Positions 27,448 to 40,870 of a DNA stretch of 64,000 nucleotides are shown here, piece after piece. The stretch spans positions 558,001-622,000 of the forward strand of contig JAWUZG010000365.1 in assembly GCA_036785705.1 (NCBI GenBank), written 5' to 3'. Both the position numbers and the translations under genes were made by a program. This stretch comes from Acanthornis magna. Lineage: Eukaryota > Chordata > Aves > Passeriformes > Acanthizidae. The stretch's first letter is position 1. The number at the start of each line of letters is the position of its first letter. The notes under the pieces are model-generated. The model did no database searches, had not been told where the DNA came from, and saw only the letters and a list, made by a program, of their open reading frames with translations.

Positions 27448-28118
27448 CACAGAATCATAGAATGGCTTGGTTGGAAGAGACCTTAAAGATCATTTAATTC
27501 CAACCACCTTGACATGAGCAAGGACACTTTCCACTAGACCAGGTTGTTCAAACCCTCACTTAACCTGGGCTTTTACACTTTCAGGGATGGGACATACACA
27601 CCTTTTCTGGGAAAACTGTTCCAGTGCCTCACCATCCTCCCAGTAGAGAATTTCTTCCTCATATCTAATCAAAATCTACTCTCTTTCAGTTTAAAGACAT
27701 TTCCCCTTGGAAAAAGCCCTTCTTTGTATTTCTTAGGCTCCCTTTAGGTCTTGGAAGGCTGCAACAAGATCTCCCCAAGGCCACCTCTTCCCCAGGCTGA
27801 ACAATCCCAATTCTCTTTGTCTTTCTTCACAGAAGTGCTCCATCCCTCTGATCATCTCTGTGGTGCTCTTTGGACTCACTCCAACAGGTCCAAGTCCTTG
27901 CTGTGCTCAGAACCCCAGAGCTGGATGCAGCACCCCAGCTGGGGTCTCACCAAAGGAGAGGGGCAGAATCCCCTCCCTCACCCCACTGGCCACTCTCTCT
28001 TTGATGCAGCTCAGGGTATTTTTGATTTTCTTGGCTGGCTCATGTCCAGCCTCACATCCACCAGCACCCCCAAGTCCTTCTCCCCAGGGCTGCTCTCAGC
28101 CTGTTCACATGAGGTACT
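27448..28118 (-). mobile_element. CR1: CR1 LINE, 3' end, minus strand
   Basis: Reading the plus strand gives the antisense of the CR1 3' region in order: CACAGAATCATAGAATGG, GGTTGGAAGAGACCTTAAAG, CCACTAGACCAGGTTG, TTCCAGTGCCTCACC, AAGGCTGCAACAAGATCTCC, CCAGGCTGAACAATCCCAA, CCCCAGAGCTGGATGCAG, TGGGGTCTCACCA and CCCCCAAGTCCTTCTCC. The copy is 5'-truncated, as most CR1s are, and diverged, so it is not mobile. Plus-strand ORFs of up to 129 codons across it are antisense artefacts. Confidence 0.95.
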
Positions 28119-28363
28119 GCAGAACTTGAGTCTGAAATAAAGGCTCTATTGCCTTCCCTTTTGTGGAAATTTCTCAGTGTAAAGGCCAATCAAACAGTTT
28201 GTGTGTGGGAAAAGTGAGAACTGATAGCTGATTAAGAGTTGTGTTGTTCAGAGTGTTCTACCCCGGCTTGTCCTTATACAATCAGTGTACAGGGGAACAC
28301 ACCCGAAGATCATATGGAATGAAAAGGTGCTGCCATTCCACACCCACAACATTTGGGGTGAGC

Positions 28364-28437
28364 CTCGCCCAACCTGACCTTGAACGTGTCCAGGGCATCC
28401 ACCAGCTCTCTGGACAACAATCTCTGTATTTGGTTAA
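28364..28437 (-). mobile_element. CR1: CR1 fragment, minus strand
   Basis: The text CCCAACCTGACCTTGAACG, followed by TCCAGGGCATCCACCAG and CTCTCTGGACAAC, matches the antisense CR1 block that normally lies near the 3' end. It is separate from the copy ending near 28118 and is out of order with it, so it is an independent or rearranged fragment. Confidence 0.75.
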
Positions 28438-30461
28438 ACAATACAAAGAATACGTATTATTTTCCAAAGCCTTAAAAGTGTGGGCTTTGCCTTCTTTTTT
28501 TCATATATGCCAGATTTCCTCCAGTCTAGGTGTAAGAGCTCACTTTGGGAGGACGTCGCTCCTGAAAAGAGTTAGGCTTTCTCAGAGTGCTCACACTTCA
28601 AAGGAGCAACCAAGAGCAACAGTTATCTGTTACTACTCTCCCTGGCCAGAATTTTCCCATCCTCTGCAGACACTGCCAGGAAGCAAACTCTTGCTTCATT
28701 TTATTTTAGGCAACAAAACAATTCTTTCTAAGCTGTCAGGCTTTTCAAAATATGAGTTCTTGTTGATATTCAGTTTTTTGGGAATGCAGCCTTAGTACAA
28801 AACCTGTGTGAAATCCAAGGACCTTTGAAAATCTGGTCCTTGTGTGTGCCAGTTTCAACTATATAACATGCTGTATATACATGCTGAACATTCAGCATGT
28901 AAAAATGCTGGGCATGCAATCTTCCAAAATGCTAGCAGTAACTGCCCAAGTGAGTCATTTACCAGAATAAACAAGGGATCTTACTCAAAGTAGGCAAGGA
29001 ACTGCTCTGAATTTCCAGCAGTCTATTTTATACAATGCCAGTGCAAATGTCTTTGCTTTTCATTTTGGTCATTATATCACTGAACAACTAAACAGATGGT
29101 ATATGAACAGGATGCAAAACATTTAATAATGCCAGGAAAGGTACAGTAATACCAACTGTTCTGGCCTGCTGACCTTGGTATAGTTTAGAAAACATTGAAA
29201 AAAGATGCATGCCATTTTATTCTCTTTTTTTCCCTCCTGCTTCCTGTTTTGGTCTAACCTCTACAAAAGAGAAGCTAAAACCTGGAAATTAGACTTAGCT
29301 GTTTATATGCAAGGAGAATTCAACACATTTTACCTTGCCCATTTAGTACTAAAGATAGAAAAACAATGCAACCTGTAAAAGTGCTGCCTCTACAGCCTTA
29401 TTATCCTTCCCAGGTCTATGGCCAAATATCTCTATAGTACATTAATTATGACCAGAATTTGGCTACAGGTAATTATATAAGCTGAAGCTACCAAAAATTT
29501 AGCAAACTGCTCCTCCTCGGATGAACTGTGGGTGCTGGAATGGTAGGACAAGAGGGACACCTACCTCACCTTCCTTTAAAGCCCAAGAAGTACAGCCTCT
29601 GAATAAGGATTGGTAAGATATCTGCTTTGTCGCCTTTCTTTCTGGACAAAGAGGAGAGGCCGGGAGCAGACAGTGTTCTTGAGTCAGGTTTTCAAGCCAA
29701 ACACACATTGCAGATGGTGATATACAAAAATAGGGACGTTAGAAATACTCCTACAATGATATTAGGCTCTTGATTTTGTCTTTGTCCCAAAGACATGCAT
29801 TTTTTTCTAACATCTTAACTTCTAGAAAGTAAAACAAAGTAAAAGTCAGAAACATCAAAGAGTTCATCAGCATTAACAGATCAAAAACCACTACAAAATT
29901 ACAAAATAAGCCCCAACTAAAAACTAAATTAACCCAAGATTTGGGGGAAGTTATTTCAGTCTACATCTCTTATGCACATCTCATGACATTTTCATACTTT
30001 GGGTTAACTTTAGCATACACAGCTCACTCCTGCTTCCCTGCAAGGGTTGAACTACTTCCATTTTATATTGTCAGCTAGCTGCACAGACCCTAGCTTTGAA
30101 AACATAAAACCATAAAACAATGATCTTAAAAATATTTGAGCATTTCAACTTTGTTGGGGGATCTTTGCATGAGAGCACACCACACCACAAAGGTGGATTT
30201 AGCAAAGTGGACTCAGTAAACACAGGAAAAAACCTTGTAAGGCCACCTGGCCGTTACGAGACAATTTTTCCCCCATATTTGAGCTTTTTTAATAAGAATG
30301 AAAAAAGGTGCTTCTAACATCCCTCTTAGCTAAGGTTCTCCCTCACTGAGCCAATAAACCTTCTTAAGCTATCTGAATTACTTTTTAAATTAAGAGAGCA
30401 GCACACATTCCTGCAAATGAGAACAATAAGAGGTTTTTGGCAATGATCCTGCTCACTAATT

Positions 30462-30525
30462 ATAATATTTCACATTTATGCACTGCCTTTCATCTCTCAG
30501 GGTTCTAGAGTGCTTCACTAAACAG
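30462..30525 (-). repeat. Ancient SINE/LINE tail remnant
   Basis: The reverse complement reads GTGAAGCACTCTAGAACCCT followed by GAGAGATGAAAGGCAGTGCA and TAAATG. This matches the widespread 'aaagcgctttgagatcctcagatgaaaggcgctataaa' ending of old amniote SINEs and LINEs. Confidence 0.45.
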
Positions 30526-33500
30526 TGGACTCTGTCCACAACTGTTGCCTCCCAGTTATGTCACACTTGCTCACAGGACATGCGAAGTCTGACCGACTTC
30601 ACAGCTGTTTGCCTCACACACAGAGACAAAAATGCCACTGTTGACACTACATTCAATTAATTTCATTAATATAGAAAGCATAGGAATAATACATTCAGGT
30701 CAAGGAAACTGGCCTGATCCAATTGAATCTGGTTGAAAAAGGAAGATGCTACAACCAGGCAAACCTACAGTACCTTAAAAGCAATGGCAGCAGCGGAGGT
30801 ACATCTCCTAAATTCCTCCTGAGGGCAGGGATGTTCCCGGTGTTTACAGTTACACATTAGAACCCCTGCCATGGGTGAAGACACTCACACTGGATTGTTT
30901 ATTATGGCTGCATTTGACCATGAGGATGTTACTCAAAACCAAAGGCCACATGCAAGCATTCCTCATGGTTGTGGGTCCTCCCTCCATAAGCTGATCACAC
31001 AAAGTGAACCACTATGGCCACGCTGTCACTGAAGCATAAAAAACCAGCTCTCCCAACCAAGAAAACCGTGTACAGACTATGTCTGGGTGCCACCTGTTGA
31101 CGAAACAGCACTAACAAGTCTGCTCAAATACATTAACTGAAGTAAAACCACTCCCAACAAAAATATCTCTAGCTGAGAAAGCCCCCACAGCATGGCCCTG
31201 TAGGCTTCACACAATCCCCTGCTGGTCTTCATTTCTGACCAACAAAAGCTGGGAAGATGGAGCAACTCCCACAGTCAAGGTCTTGGCAGAAAAACAGTGC
31301 CTGCCCTCCTGCACTCCCCCACCACCAAAATCACAGCTGGGCTCAGCATGGGGCCATTTTCTCCCAGGCTTTTTTTCTATTAAATATAAGGGATTGTTAT
31401 TTTGTTTTGTGCTAACAACTGAAAAGTGGTTTTTTTACCCCTGCAAAGCACTGCCATCCCTTAGATCCACAGACTTTGTGTGAGTGCAGAGCTGTGCAAT
31501 CCATCAGGGAAATCTGTGATTTTGTCCATTGTGCTGGTTGAGTTGTGAGAAGGGCTGTAATGGGAGCTTTCATGGCCCCAGTAATTCATAGCAAGACACT
31601 GCACTAAAGTCAGTGTCCATTTAGAATAGAACGAAAGGAAAATGTCAGCAGTGCTTCAGCAGCTGTTTCAGCTCCTTTTAGGCATTTGGTAAGTGGATGT
31701 GCACATAATCACATGCTGAAGAGGAAAAGGCATTTTGGCAGCAAGGGAGGTGCAGGGATCTGCAGGAGGTGGCTCTGGCTCCAGCCACGGCTGCTCAGGT
31801 CACAGGTCCAGCAGCACAAGCATAAGCTCCCCACACATCTCTTACAGAAACAACAGCAGTCTGAATCTCATCAGAGTCGCACTGGTTTTAACCCCACACA
31901 AACTTCAAAGTTTTCCTGATTTACACACATAAAAGATCAAAATAAGCCCCCCCACCATCTTCAGCTCATTGTAAACAAAAAAAATTCTTGCAAGTCTGAC
32001 TGGCCCGAAAATCAAAGTCCCTGAGCCTTTGCAGGGAGGCAATAAATCTGAACCTTTCACAAAATATTTTTTTCAAATAATTGCCAGTTGGGGTTGTGTT
32101 TCTCATTTAGAAACTTCCATATAATTACAATATTAAAAGAAACATGGTAAAAAGTGTGACAAGACAGAGCAAATTTAATTTCTGCAAGTATGAAACAATT
32201 ACAGAAGAAGGACTCACACTCTGCTGAGAGAAACCCCATATCCAGTGCTCAATGAGCTAACCAGGAGAGAATACAATTTGCATAATGTTCAATTAGCAGC
32301 ATAAATATATGCTAATCATACCCAGATGCAAGCATCTCGCTTTATCTCATGTGCTTTGTACAACAAAGTAGTATAAAAAATTAAAGAAAAGCTTGTGTTG
32401 CAAAACTTAAAGGCAAATCCAAACTTCCTCCAAGTTGAAGCTTCTTCTATAGCTTGGGATCTTTAGAAGATTTCAGGCAGAGCAGTCCCTGGAGTCTCTT
32501 TAACTTGCCCCACACTGACCCACTACCAGCCTATCTCTGCAAAGACCTGCTGACTTACTGTTCTCAATACACCATTTTCATCTTGCAGACTTTCCATCTG
32601 CTTCACTAAGCTCCAGATCAAGCACAAGTGGTTTCAAAGTTGTTTAAAGCCTAAGTTGCCACCATCAGTAGTTAAGCACAACAAAGCATTTAACCTGACA
32701 GGTCCCACTGTAATAAAAAAATCAAAATAAGGGGGTTCTAAATGAATTTCTCCAAAAGGCAGGGTTACTCATGACTACAACTTGGGTTATAGCAAGTCTG
32801 TGGGAACATAGAAATGTATTAACTGGTGACCAGAACACATACATTCGGGTTAGTTTCTTCACAGGTGTTTATAAAATACTTCTAAGTGCAGGTAAACAAG
32901 TATTTTACATTAATTTCTGGTATTTTGTTGAGGGGGAAAAAAGACACCTATAAATCTCCGCATTAGCAAACTCAAATCATTTGCAGATGCATATACCACT
33001 CCAGACACAGCAGGAAGAAAGCCAATCAAACATAAATAAAAGCAGAAGTTGAGATTCAGGCTTTAAACCAATAAAATATTACTTAAGTAAGGGACTTAGC
33101 AAAATCTAAGACACAATTTTAAAGCCTGGTGATGATAGCAAGAGTGGTAGTGACTTTAAGGGAATGCTTTAGGGTTTTCTATGTCAAAATAAATGTAGAC
33201 TCAATGCAAAGTATTTGCAAATGAGAGAAGTGAGATCTTTGTATATTTTGTGCAGATATATATAAGCATGTAAGAAAGTTCAGACCTAAAAAGAAGCTTT
33301 TTTGGTTTGGGCACTGCATGTGTATGCATTGTCTGTTGATTCAAAATCAAAACAGATTAGGAAAATCAATACTCAATTCCTTTTCTAGATTTTTATCCAC
33401 TGTAATACACAAAAGCAATTTAGGTGCTGGCTGCACTGGATCCTTACTTCAGCATTTATTAGATGAGTACATTTGTCATTCCTTCTGACAAATAATAGAT

Positions 33501-36500
33501 AACAGGTGACAAATCAAGATTGTTTTATTTTTGGAATATTTTTTTAAATGTAAGCAAAACAGAAAACTTTTTTTAAAAAATATATATTTAGTTTCTGATG
33601 CTAGGAGAGGCAAGAGTCAGAAAAAGCATCAGCCATTATTAACCATGACCAAAACCACTCATATTACAGGAGTCCACGGGCTTTCTAAAATGTTGCCACT
33701 AGAAAATGAGGAAGAAAGGCTGGTGTCATGATTAGCTGACTGTTCTACAACTTTGAATAATCACTGTGTGTTCAAGACCACCCTGTATAGAGACCATCAT
33801 TCTCTCACAGTGATGTTGACTGGTTTGCAGACTAAAGCTATAGAAACAAGAAAGAAACAGATTTATGCTGGTCTACAGAAGAGACATGAAAATTTTAACC
33901 ACAAATTACATCAAAATATTCTGGTCCCCTCACAGGATGAGACAGTTTGGGTGCTGAATTTTGGCTGCAGTCAAGTGTACCATCTAATTTTAAAATTATA
34001 AAATTATATTCTAATTATCTGACCACACTTTAAGTCAACTAAGAGTACTTTTTTCCTAACAAAGATTTTTAAAATTCTGTTCACCTTAATCTGTGTTACC
34101 CTTCTATCTTTTGTACAGTGTCAACTACACTAATTGTCCACGTTATATCCAAAAAACCAAGCTTTTGCCTTTTGCCTGTATCAAGGACTCTAATTTTTCA
34201 TCCATGTCCTTCATGTTCCTGTCCTCCTCCATTTTCAGTATGCAGTAGGATGTCTATGAAATTCATGTGTTACTATTTGTTTTTCAGAATCTCTTGAAAT
34301 TGCAGCACAATGAAAAGAAAATTAGTCCCAGCTCCAGGAGAAGGAATCCCATTAAACAGTAAGGGCAAACACACAAATTGCCTGGTACTGAAAATAAATA
34401 GCAAGCTGAAACACATGACTAGATGGACTGTAGCATCTGCCTAGTGTGTTTTCATACTCTGATTCAGATGAAAATAATCAATAAAAAGGAGGACTGTCCA
34501 TCAAAATCAGTGAAAAGTTTAAACCAGAGGAAGTTATACAGGAGATGCTCTACAGTCACAAATTCAGGAGACAGGAAAACAAAAATAACAAGCAGAACTT
34601 TAACAAAGCACATGAAAATTACAGCCACTGGTGAAAAAACAGGATGTTACAAAAAAGCTTAATGGATGGGGAACTGAATAAAAGCAATCTGAAAATAACT
34701 ACAGATCTTTTAAACATAAACTATCATAGACTGAGGAGATTTTGCATTATGAATAAGGCTAATGAAAGTAAGCTGACAGAGACAAAAGTTATGATTTCAA
34801 CAACTTTCATTCAGTGAAGCAAAAAATGAACAATTTCAGGGACAGAAATCTATGGACCCATTCCTGTCACACAAAATAGTACATTAGCAGAGAGGCTAAT
34901 GTCCAAAACTTACTTATCACGTTCTTTTATTCCTAAATCACAGTCACACTCCCTCTGCTCTGTGTTAAACTGGATGACTGCAATTGCTGCCTCAGCACTT
35001 CTTCACTTCTCACTCGAATCCCAGAATATAAGGTATTGGACAAAAGACATGCCTGGTTTGGCAAAATTAGTCAGCTTCCCTCTCCACATCCATAACACGT
35101 AGATCATCTGCTCAAAACACAAGGGCTAAAATACCATAATTTCTAGGATATTTGTGGTACTTTAAAGACATCTGCGCTCTAGAAACTGAATTGAGACCTC
35201 TAAAGTACTTCATACAAGTCCTCCAGCAGTTGTTAAATGGGAATGACTTTTACAGAGTGGGAAAGATTAGCTTTTGTCTTTTTAATACATTATCTAATTC
35301 TCAACTGGAATAAAGCACTGAAAACAGCTAATTTCTGCAGAATTCCTTTCCTTTTCTCATGGTCAAAATCATCTGTACCTTTCAACACACTTCAAACACT
35401 AAATAAGAATTCATCTAAGAAATTACTGAAAGTTTTTTCAAAATAGCCTAATGATAATCCAAATGTGTAATACTCATTATTATTAATGTAAAGTACATGT
35501 GTAAAGGAAAGGAGACTGTACACCTTGAGACCAAGTATTGCACTGCTCCATGAAACTGAAAAGTTACTGCCATTCATACCAAGCAACTGAAGTACAAACA
35601 TTTCTTTTACACCGTACCAAAACTATATCAAAGTGTGCTCCAGAGATGAGGGTTTTCTTGGTGGCACTACACCTGTTCATTTCATGAGGTTTTAATAGTT
35701 GGGATGATAGAAATTGAGCTCTAAAAGGACCTCTTGGACATAACGGAGTTATTCCCTTAAGCTTCATGACTGAAATATATTCACAGACAATTTAAAGAAA
35801 AGATTACTCAAAAATATAAATGTGTATTTCTAATAATTTTTTTAAAATACACTTTCATTTCTCATACCTCAGAGGCTCCTTCTTACCTGTCTTCTGGGGA
35901 AGAAAAAGAAAGAATTTACAACATGCAAAAGGACTGTAAGCCATCTTCATTAACATTGTTTGTGATTAGTACAACACTTAAACCCCACCTGATTAACTGA
36001 TTAACTGGAGAAAAACAAACAGATACTATGCTATGCAAGAGAAACTAGAAGAACTCTGGTAAGGGTTGAACAGTGAGGTCAAGATTGTTATGAACAGAAA
36101 TACATTGCAAGTCCTGTTTCATAAATATTTGTGTATTTATGTTTATAAAACATCTTCACTGTTAGTTCTGATGAAAGCACTACAATGACTCGATGGGCAG
36201 GTTAATAATCAGTGTTCTTTCACCCTTATGTGGGCCTTTATAAAACTACATTTTCTTTTGTCAAAGCTGCAGCTGTACTGAAAGCTCGTTCCTTCTTGAA
36301 CATTCATTTAATTTCTGAACATATAGATGGTATTATTGCGTAAACTTATTTAAGAGGTCAAATCCATTCCTCTGGAGCTGTATAAGCCTTAAAAATACCT
36401 ATCACAACACAAAATTTCCACTTCAAAACTTCTGAATTCCCAGGCAAAGCCATTTTTTTAAGCATTTACCTTTTCAAAAAATAAGAAAATAAACAAACAA

Positions 36501-37316
36501 ACAAAACTGCTAGCATTATAATAAATATCACCAAGCTCAAATTATAATTCTGGGCATGTGTTTTCTCTGCCTACTGGATTTCAGTCCTGAGAAGTCCCAT
36601 TTCTCCCTGAGAAGTTCTTTCACCATGCAGCAGCTCAGACCTGTTTGTGGGGCTGTCCCCAGCCCCAGAGCTCTCACCTTATAGCTTGTCTGCATGGTAC
36701 TGAAAACACCGATCACCTCGGGGACCCTCAGCTATATTAGACATAATTACTCAAATGATGACAAATTGGGAAGGAAGTTTACCATGCACTGATTAACTAA
36801 AGAAACAAAACCAGAATACCTGTGGCTAAAACTCTTTGGGGACTTCTGCCTCCAGCTCTCCCCCAGCACTCAGTCCTCCCCTTACCCTCCCAGGCTGTGG
36901 AAATAGGCACTTTTCAGAATAACTAAGGATGCCCTGCCTATGTCACTCCTGGGACACCCCAGCTTTCCTACAAGCAGCCACAGCTGCACACATGAAAGGG
37001 TACAGACCATAAACCCAAATCATCAAACCCAGATTAGTTTCTTCTGAAGAGATCATTATTTCTTTTAAGCTGAGGAAAACGTCCTGTCTCCAAATTCTCT
37101 TTCCCCTGCCAAAAAGAAGGCAGATCCCCCCTCCTATATCCAGGGGTTAAAAACAAAAAGCCTGCTCACAACCTGTGAAACTAACAAAAGACAAACTGAA
37201 CACTATCACAGATATCACCTTGTACTCAGTACCGACGGCAGTAATTGAACCTCATATTCTCTAAATTACGGTTTAATTTTTTGTAGTATAAAAACTGGAT
37301 GGGATGATGAACCCTT

Positions 37317-37374
37317 TTCCTCTTTTACATCTTTGCCTCATTCACTTCCTCTTTTATATCTTTGCCTCATTCGC
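37317..37374 (+). repeat. Tandem duplication, 29-bp unit
   Basis: Two adjacent 29-bp copies begin TTCCTCTTTTA and contain ATCTTTGCCTCATTC. They differ at two positions only, so the duplication is young or has been homogenised. Confidence 0.93.
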
Positions 37375-37884
37375 ATGCCCATGCCAAAAGCCATCACAAC
37401 ATATGGTACACAACAGAGCAGCAAAAGAGTGTTATTTTCACCACTCCCAATGGCAAAGATCCTCTGGAGCAAGTGTTCTTTGCATACATTTGGCCTTCTG
37501 AGTCTGAGGTCTTCTGGAAGGAAATCACTACACTTTAACACCCTGAACATGAATTTTCAATAGACATCCAAACAGATTGCTCTCTCACGCTTTTTCTGGA
37601 ATAAAATATACTTAATTTTGGATTGTAAAAGTAAATAACATAAGTAAGTACATTCTGGGAGTTAAGTATAAATGACAAAAACATATGTTACACCAGTGTT
37701 TATACAGAAGCATAGATCACATTTCTTTATACACTCTGGTTATTGTCTTTCTAAGCACTGATACAATCCCTTGAATATGAATGATGTTTCCTGTAAAATA
37801 AATACCACAAAATCATCCTACATAGCTGGCTGGAGTGTATTACTCTGAGGACAAATATATCTTTTGAACTCTACACAGACCACT

Positions 37885-38065
37885 GAGTATGGGGCTGAGA
37901 AGACCAGGGGTCTGCTTTCAGCCCCGATGCTGCCTCATGAGCAGCTACAGCAGCTTTTCATAGGGAAGTCTAACATTTCTGTGTCCCATTTCCACACATG
38001 CAGAATGGGAATAATGACTTTTTTTTTTTAACAAATAATCTTGTGAGCAACAGGTGAAAACACGG
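37885..38065 (+). repeat. Ancient MIR-like SINE remnant
   Basis: GAGAAGACCAGGGGTCTGCT, then TGTGTCCCATTTCCACACAT, then GCAGAATGGGAATAATGACT and AATAATCTTGTGAG, follow the order of MIR-type SINEs ('gagacctgggttct', 'cagtttcccc', 'atctgtaaaatgggaataat'). A T9 run interrupts it at about 38022. Confidence 0.5.
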
Positions 38066-38287
38066 TAATACAAGCTTATTTTATCCAATGTGTCAAGCTT
38101 TCTCCGTGCAATCTCATTTGTATTATTCATGCATGAAGGATGCAAGAGAAAGATCCTTCAGCATCACAATGCTAAAATTGCTCTCCTTCGCTATTCCCTG
38201 CTGCTGCTGTAACATATTTTGCGGCCAGACTCCAGTACGGCTGGTGTTAAACAAACAGGAATGGTACCTACATCTGCTCAGAAAAGG

Positions 38288-38300
38288 GTTGCCTAGCAAC
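38288..38300. promoter_or_regulatory. RFX X-box motif
   Basis: GTTGCCTAGCAAC is a two-armed X-box (GTTGC and GCAAC around a short centre), the binding site of RFX factors that drive ciliary and other genes. It lies in a stretch (about 38090-38345) that also keeps isolated CpGs and the GCGGCC core, suggesting a conserved regulatory element. No adjacent first exon is visible. Confidence 0.5.
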
Positions 38301-38397
38301 TGCAATCAAAGGGTGTTTTATCCTCACCAATCTACTGTAAATTAATAGAATTCTCTCTACCATATTCTAACACTTTTAGTGACTATATAAATGGTTG

Positions 38398-38424
38398 TTT
38401 ATTATTATTATTATTATTATTATT
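38398..38424 (+). repeat. (TTA)n microsatellite
   Basis: About nine perfect TTA/ATT triplets lie between ATGGTTGT and TTTGTAG. Confidence 0.95.
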
Positions 38425-40369
38425 TTGTAGCTAATGTGTTTCATTTCATGACCTGATTCAGGCAAAAAACAGAGCAGCTAGAAAAGGTCATATTATGAAG
38501 CACAAAAAGGTTCAGAGACTTTTTTGATGTAGAAATATTCTTTGACAGCTCATTGCGTTTATTTACTATACCCTTTTCTTACGCCATTTCAGAATCTATT
38601 TCAGCTGCCCCACGGGAGCATGAAGCCATTAGCCTGAATTATCATTCTGAATGCAGATTTCACAAGGTAACACCAAATCATGAAGGTTTTGATTCCTGTA
38701 GCTACTGAGATGCTTTCCCTTTGGAGAGGTTACAGGTCTGCCATTTGTTTGCATATTAACAGCATTGATTTTCAGTATACCTGACACTGGAGTGTTCATT
38801 TATCATATATGTAATAGCTGAATACCAGAAGATGTGCTGCAGAGTGCTTGTCAACACATAGAAAAGAAATTAGTATATCTGAGATATTAAACAGGCTATG
38901 CAAGCGAGGAAACAATCAAACATGGAGCAAAGAAAGCTGGTAGAGCCTATTCATCAGGTTTTAGCAAGTTTCATTTCCAGCCATGCTGAAATGGGAGCAG
39001 AATTTTGATTTAAAAGGCTTTTACTAAGGACACTGAAGCAAAAAAGCTGGGACTTATTGGTGAACATTAAAGGTCGCATACTCTCCTCATCACAAAATAG
39101 CTTTTAGTAGCAGGAGGATCAAAAAGGCTGGTAGAACCCAGATGAGCCCATATACCTCCTTTCTTCCACTGTGTCCAGACATACTTTCACCAGGTGTGCA
39201 TCTGAGCCTGCAAATGTCCTGGTCTACAGCCAGCCCTCAAACTGTCCTCTATTCCAGCTGCCCTTTGCTCTCCACATTCCACACCACACCCATGGTCCAT
39301 GTGTATTTAAATGGTATGCAATTATTTAAATTCCTCCATCTGTCTCCCCACAACCTTACACATATTAATTCTTGGAGGGAAAATGGCTTTGCTATTTGCT
39401 AGATGCCAGCATCCACCTGGACAGCAGCCAGCGGAGCAGGTTGTTAAACAAACATCCTGATGGAACAAAACCAAGTGTGAAGCAGCAACACAGAGAAGAA
39501 TACACTTGTACTCAAACAGAAACCTCCTAGAAGAACCCAGGCAAAGCCAGGAAATAACAAAACAAGCAAGCTTTCATTTGTTTTGTCCATAACTGTAATA
39601 AAGGTGAGGAAGTTGAAAGTGCTTTGCTTAGAGGAGCCCTCCACACTTCTCCTCCCTCATATCAGTGCTCTGTACTCCATGCAATCCAACATCAAAAGCA
39701 ACTCTGGCCAAAACAGCTCCTTAATTTTTCTGCTGTGCTTGTCTCTGATTAAAGCGTGAACTTTAATGTAAACAGCACTTTACCTGAGGGCAGGAATTCA
39801 CACAAAACCACCAAAACAGTAAGATGCAAGGTGGACTCTTGGTACTTCCAGAAACTACTGCAGGCTCAAGCCACGGATGCAGTAACTACAATTTAGCACC
39901 ATCTGTGCTTATATCAGTTTTCATACTCTTAAAATATGCACTATATTTGTGCAGTTCCCTCAGCAAGAGAACTGAGGTATATCCTGTGAGAGTAACAGCT
40001 AAAGATCCAGAAGTTTGATGCAAGATTACTTAATAATTCCACAACTCTCTTGAAAATGTACTTTAAAATAATACATAAACTCTTTAGAGATGGGGGCTGG
40101 TTTGTTTGTTTAAAGAGGCATGTTCAATTTTTGTATTTTCAATCCAGGAAATGTATATGTGGTAAATGCTGACAAAACTCAGCTTAAAAACATATTTCTC
40201 CACAGTCGACTTATCCAGCCTGGAGAGTCCTAAACTGAGGATTCTCTAGAATGTAAACTGTTCCATAATTTCAATCCTTCTTCTAGATACTACATTCAGC
40301 TCTACCACGCCTTTGTGAATGGAGAGGGAAAAAGGGTCCAAATGTGAGAGAACCACCAACCCACGATCT

Positions 40370-40870
40370 GGTACTGATGTTCCCTGCTCTGTTTTCCAAT
40401 TTCTTTTCCAATAATTTCTACTCTTCCTTTTGAGGTTCTGATGTGTTCCCCTCTCTTGTGCGCCATTTAAGATTTCTCTACACAGAATTGGATCCAGCAT
40501 TAATCCCCACAGTATGCAAGCTCTTTCCGTTATCATGTATGAGTATGCTGTGCTGCGTGCACCCATACTGGACTTCACCGCTGCCCTCTCTCCTTCAGCT
40601 GAGCTAACAAATATACCTTTTCTGTTTTATCTTTCAACCAATGGTTAATTCTTTTACTTCACAGGAATTTAATATCTTTGAGAGCCTTTAATGAGAGACT
40701 TCCCTTGCATACACTTGCAGAGACCATCAGGGAATTACACTGATTTCTGAAGCATGACTTCTCTTTACAAATGCTGTGTTGGCTCTTCTCCATATGGCCT
40801 TTAAATTCACATTAATTAAGAGCCACATGCCTGTAATTTTCAATTTTTACCACAGTTCCTATTCAGTTCC
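40370..40870 (-). mobile_element. Ancient CR1/L3-like LINE, minus strand
   Basis: The stretch contains AATTGGATCCAGCATTAATC, TTTCAACCAATGGTTAATTC, GAAGCATGACTTCTCTTTAC (followed by AAATGCTGTGTTGGCTC) and CATGCCTGTAATTTTC. This order recalls antisense copies of old sauropsid CR1/L3-clade LINEs, where 'catgacttccctttacaaaa' precedes 'ccatgttggctcttcccc'. It is strongly diverged. The 110-codon minus ORF at its left edge does not align with any reverse-transcriptase motif I can see. Confidence 0.55.

Larger units (their letters stand above)
28438..37884. other. No gene recognised apart from one ancient repeat trace
   Basis: Unique AT-rich sequence. A minus-strand segment at about 29575-29690 ending at a GGAAG|GTGAGG donor, and a 22-bp candidate at 36678-36699, are exon-like but weak. 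The GC-richer patch at 36590-36720 has no recognised homology. Confidence 0.55.

Noticed and set aside
27751..28140. 129-codon plus ORF
   Set aside because: Entirely antisense CR1.
28241..28795. 184-codon plus ORF
   Set aside because: It runs antisense through a CR1 fragment and shows no family features.
29575..29690. Minus exon-like segment ending at GGAAG|GTGAGG
   Set aside because: The acceptor is weak and alternative acceptors are equally plausible. It shows how often such pairs arise by chance.
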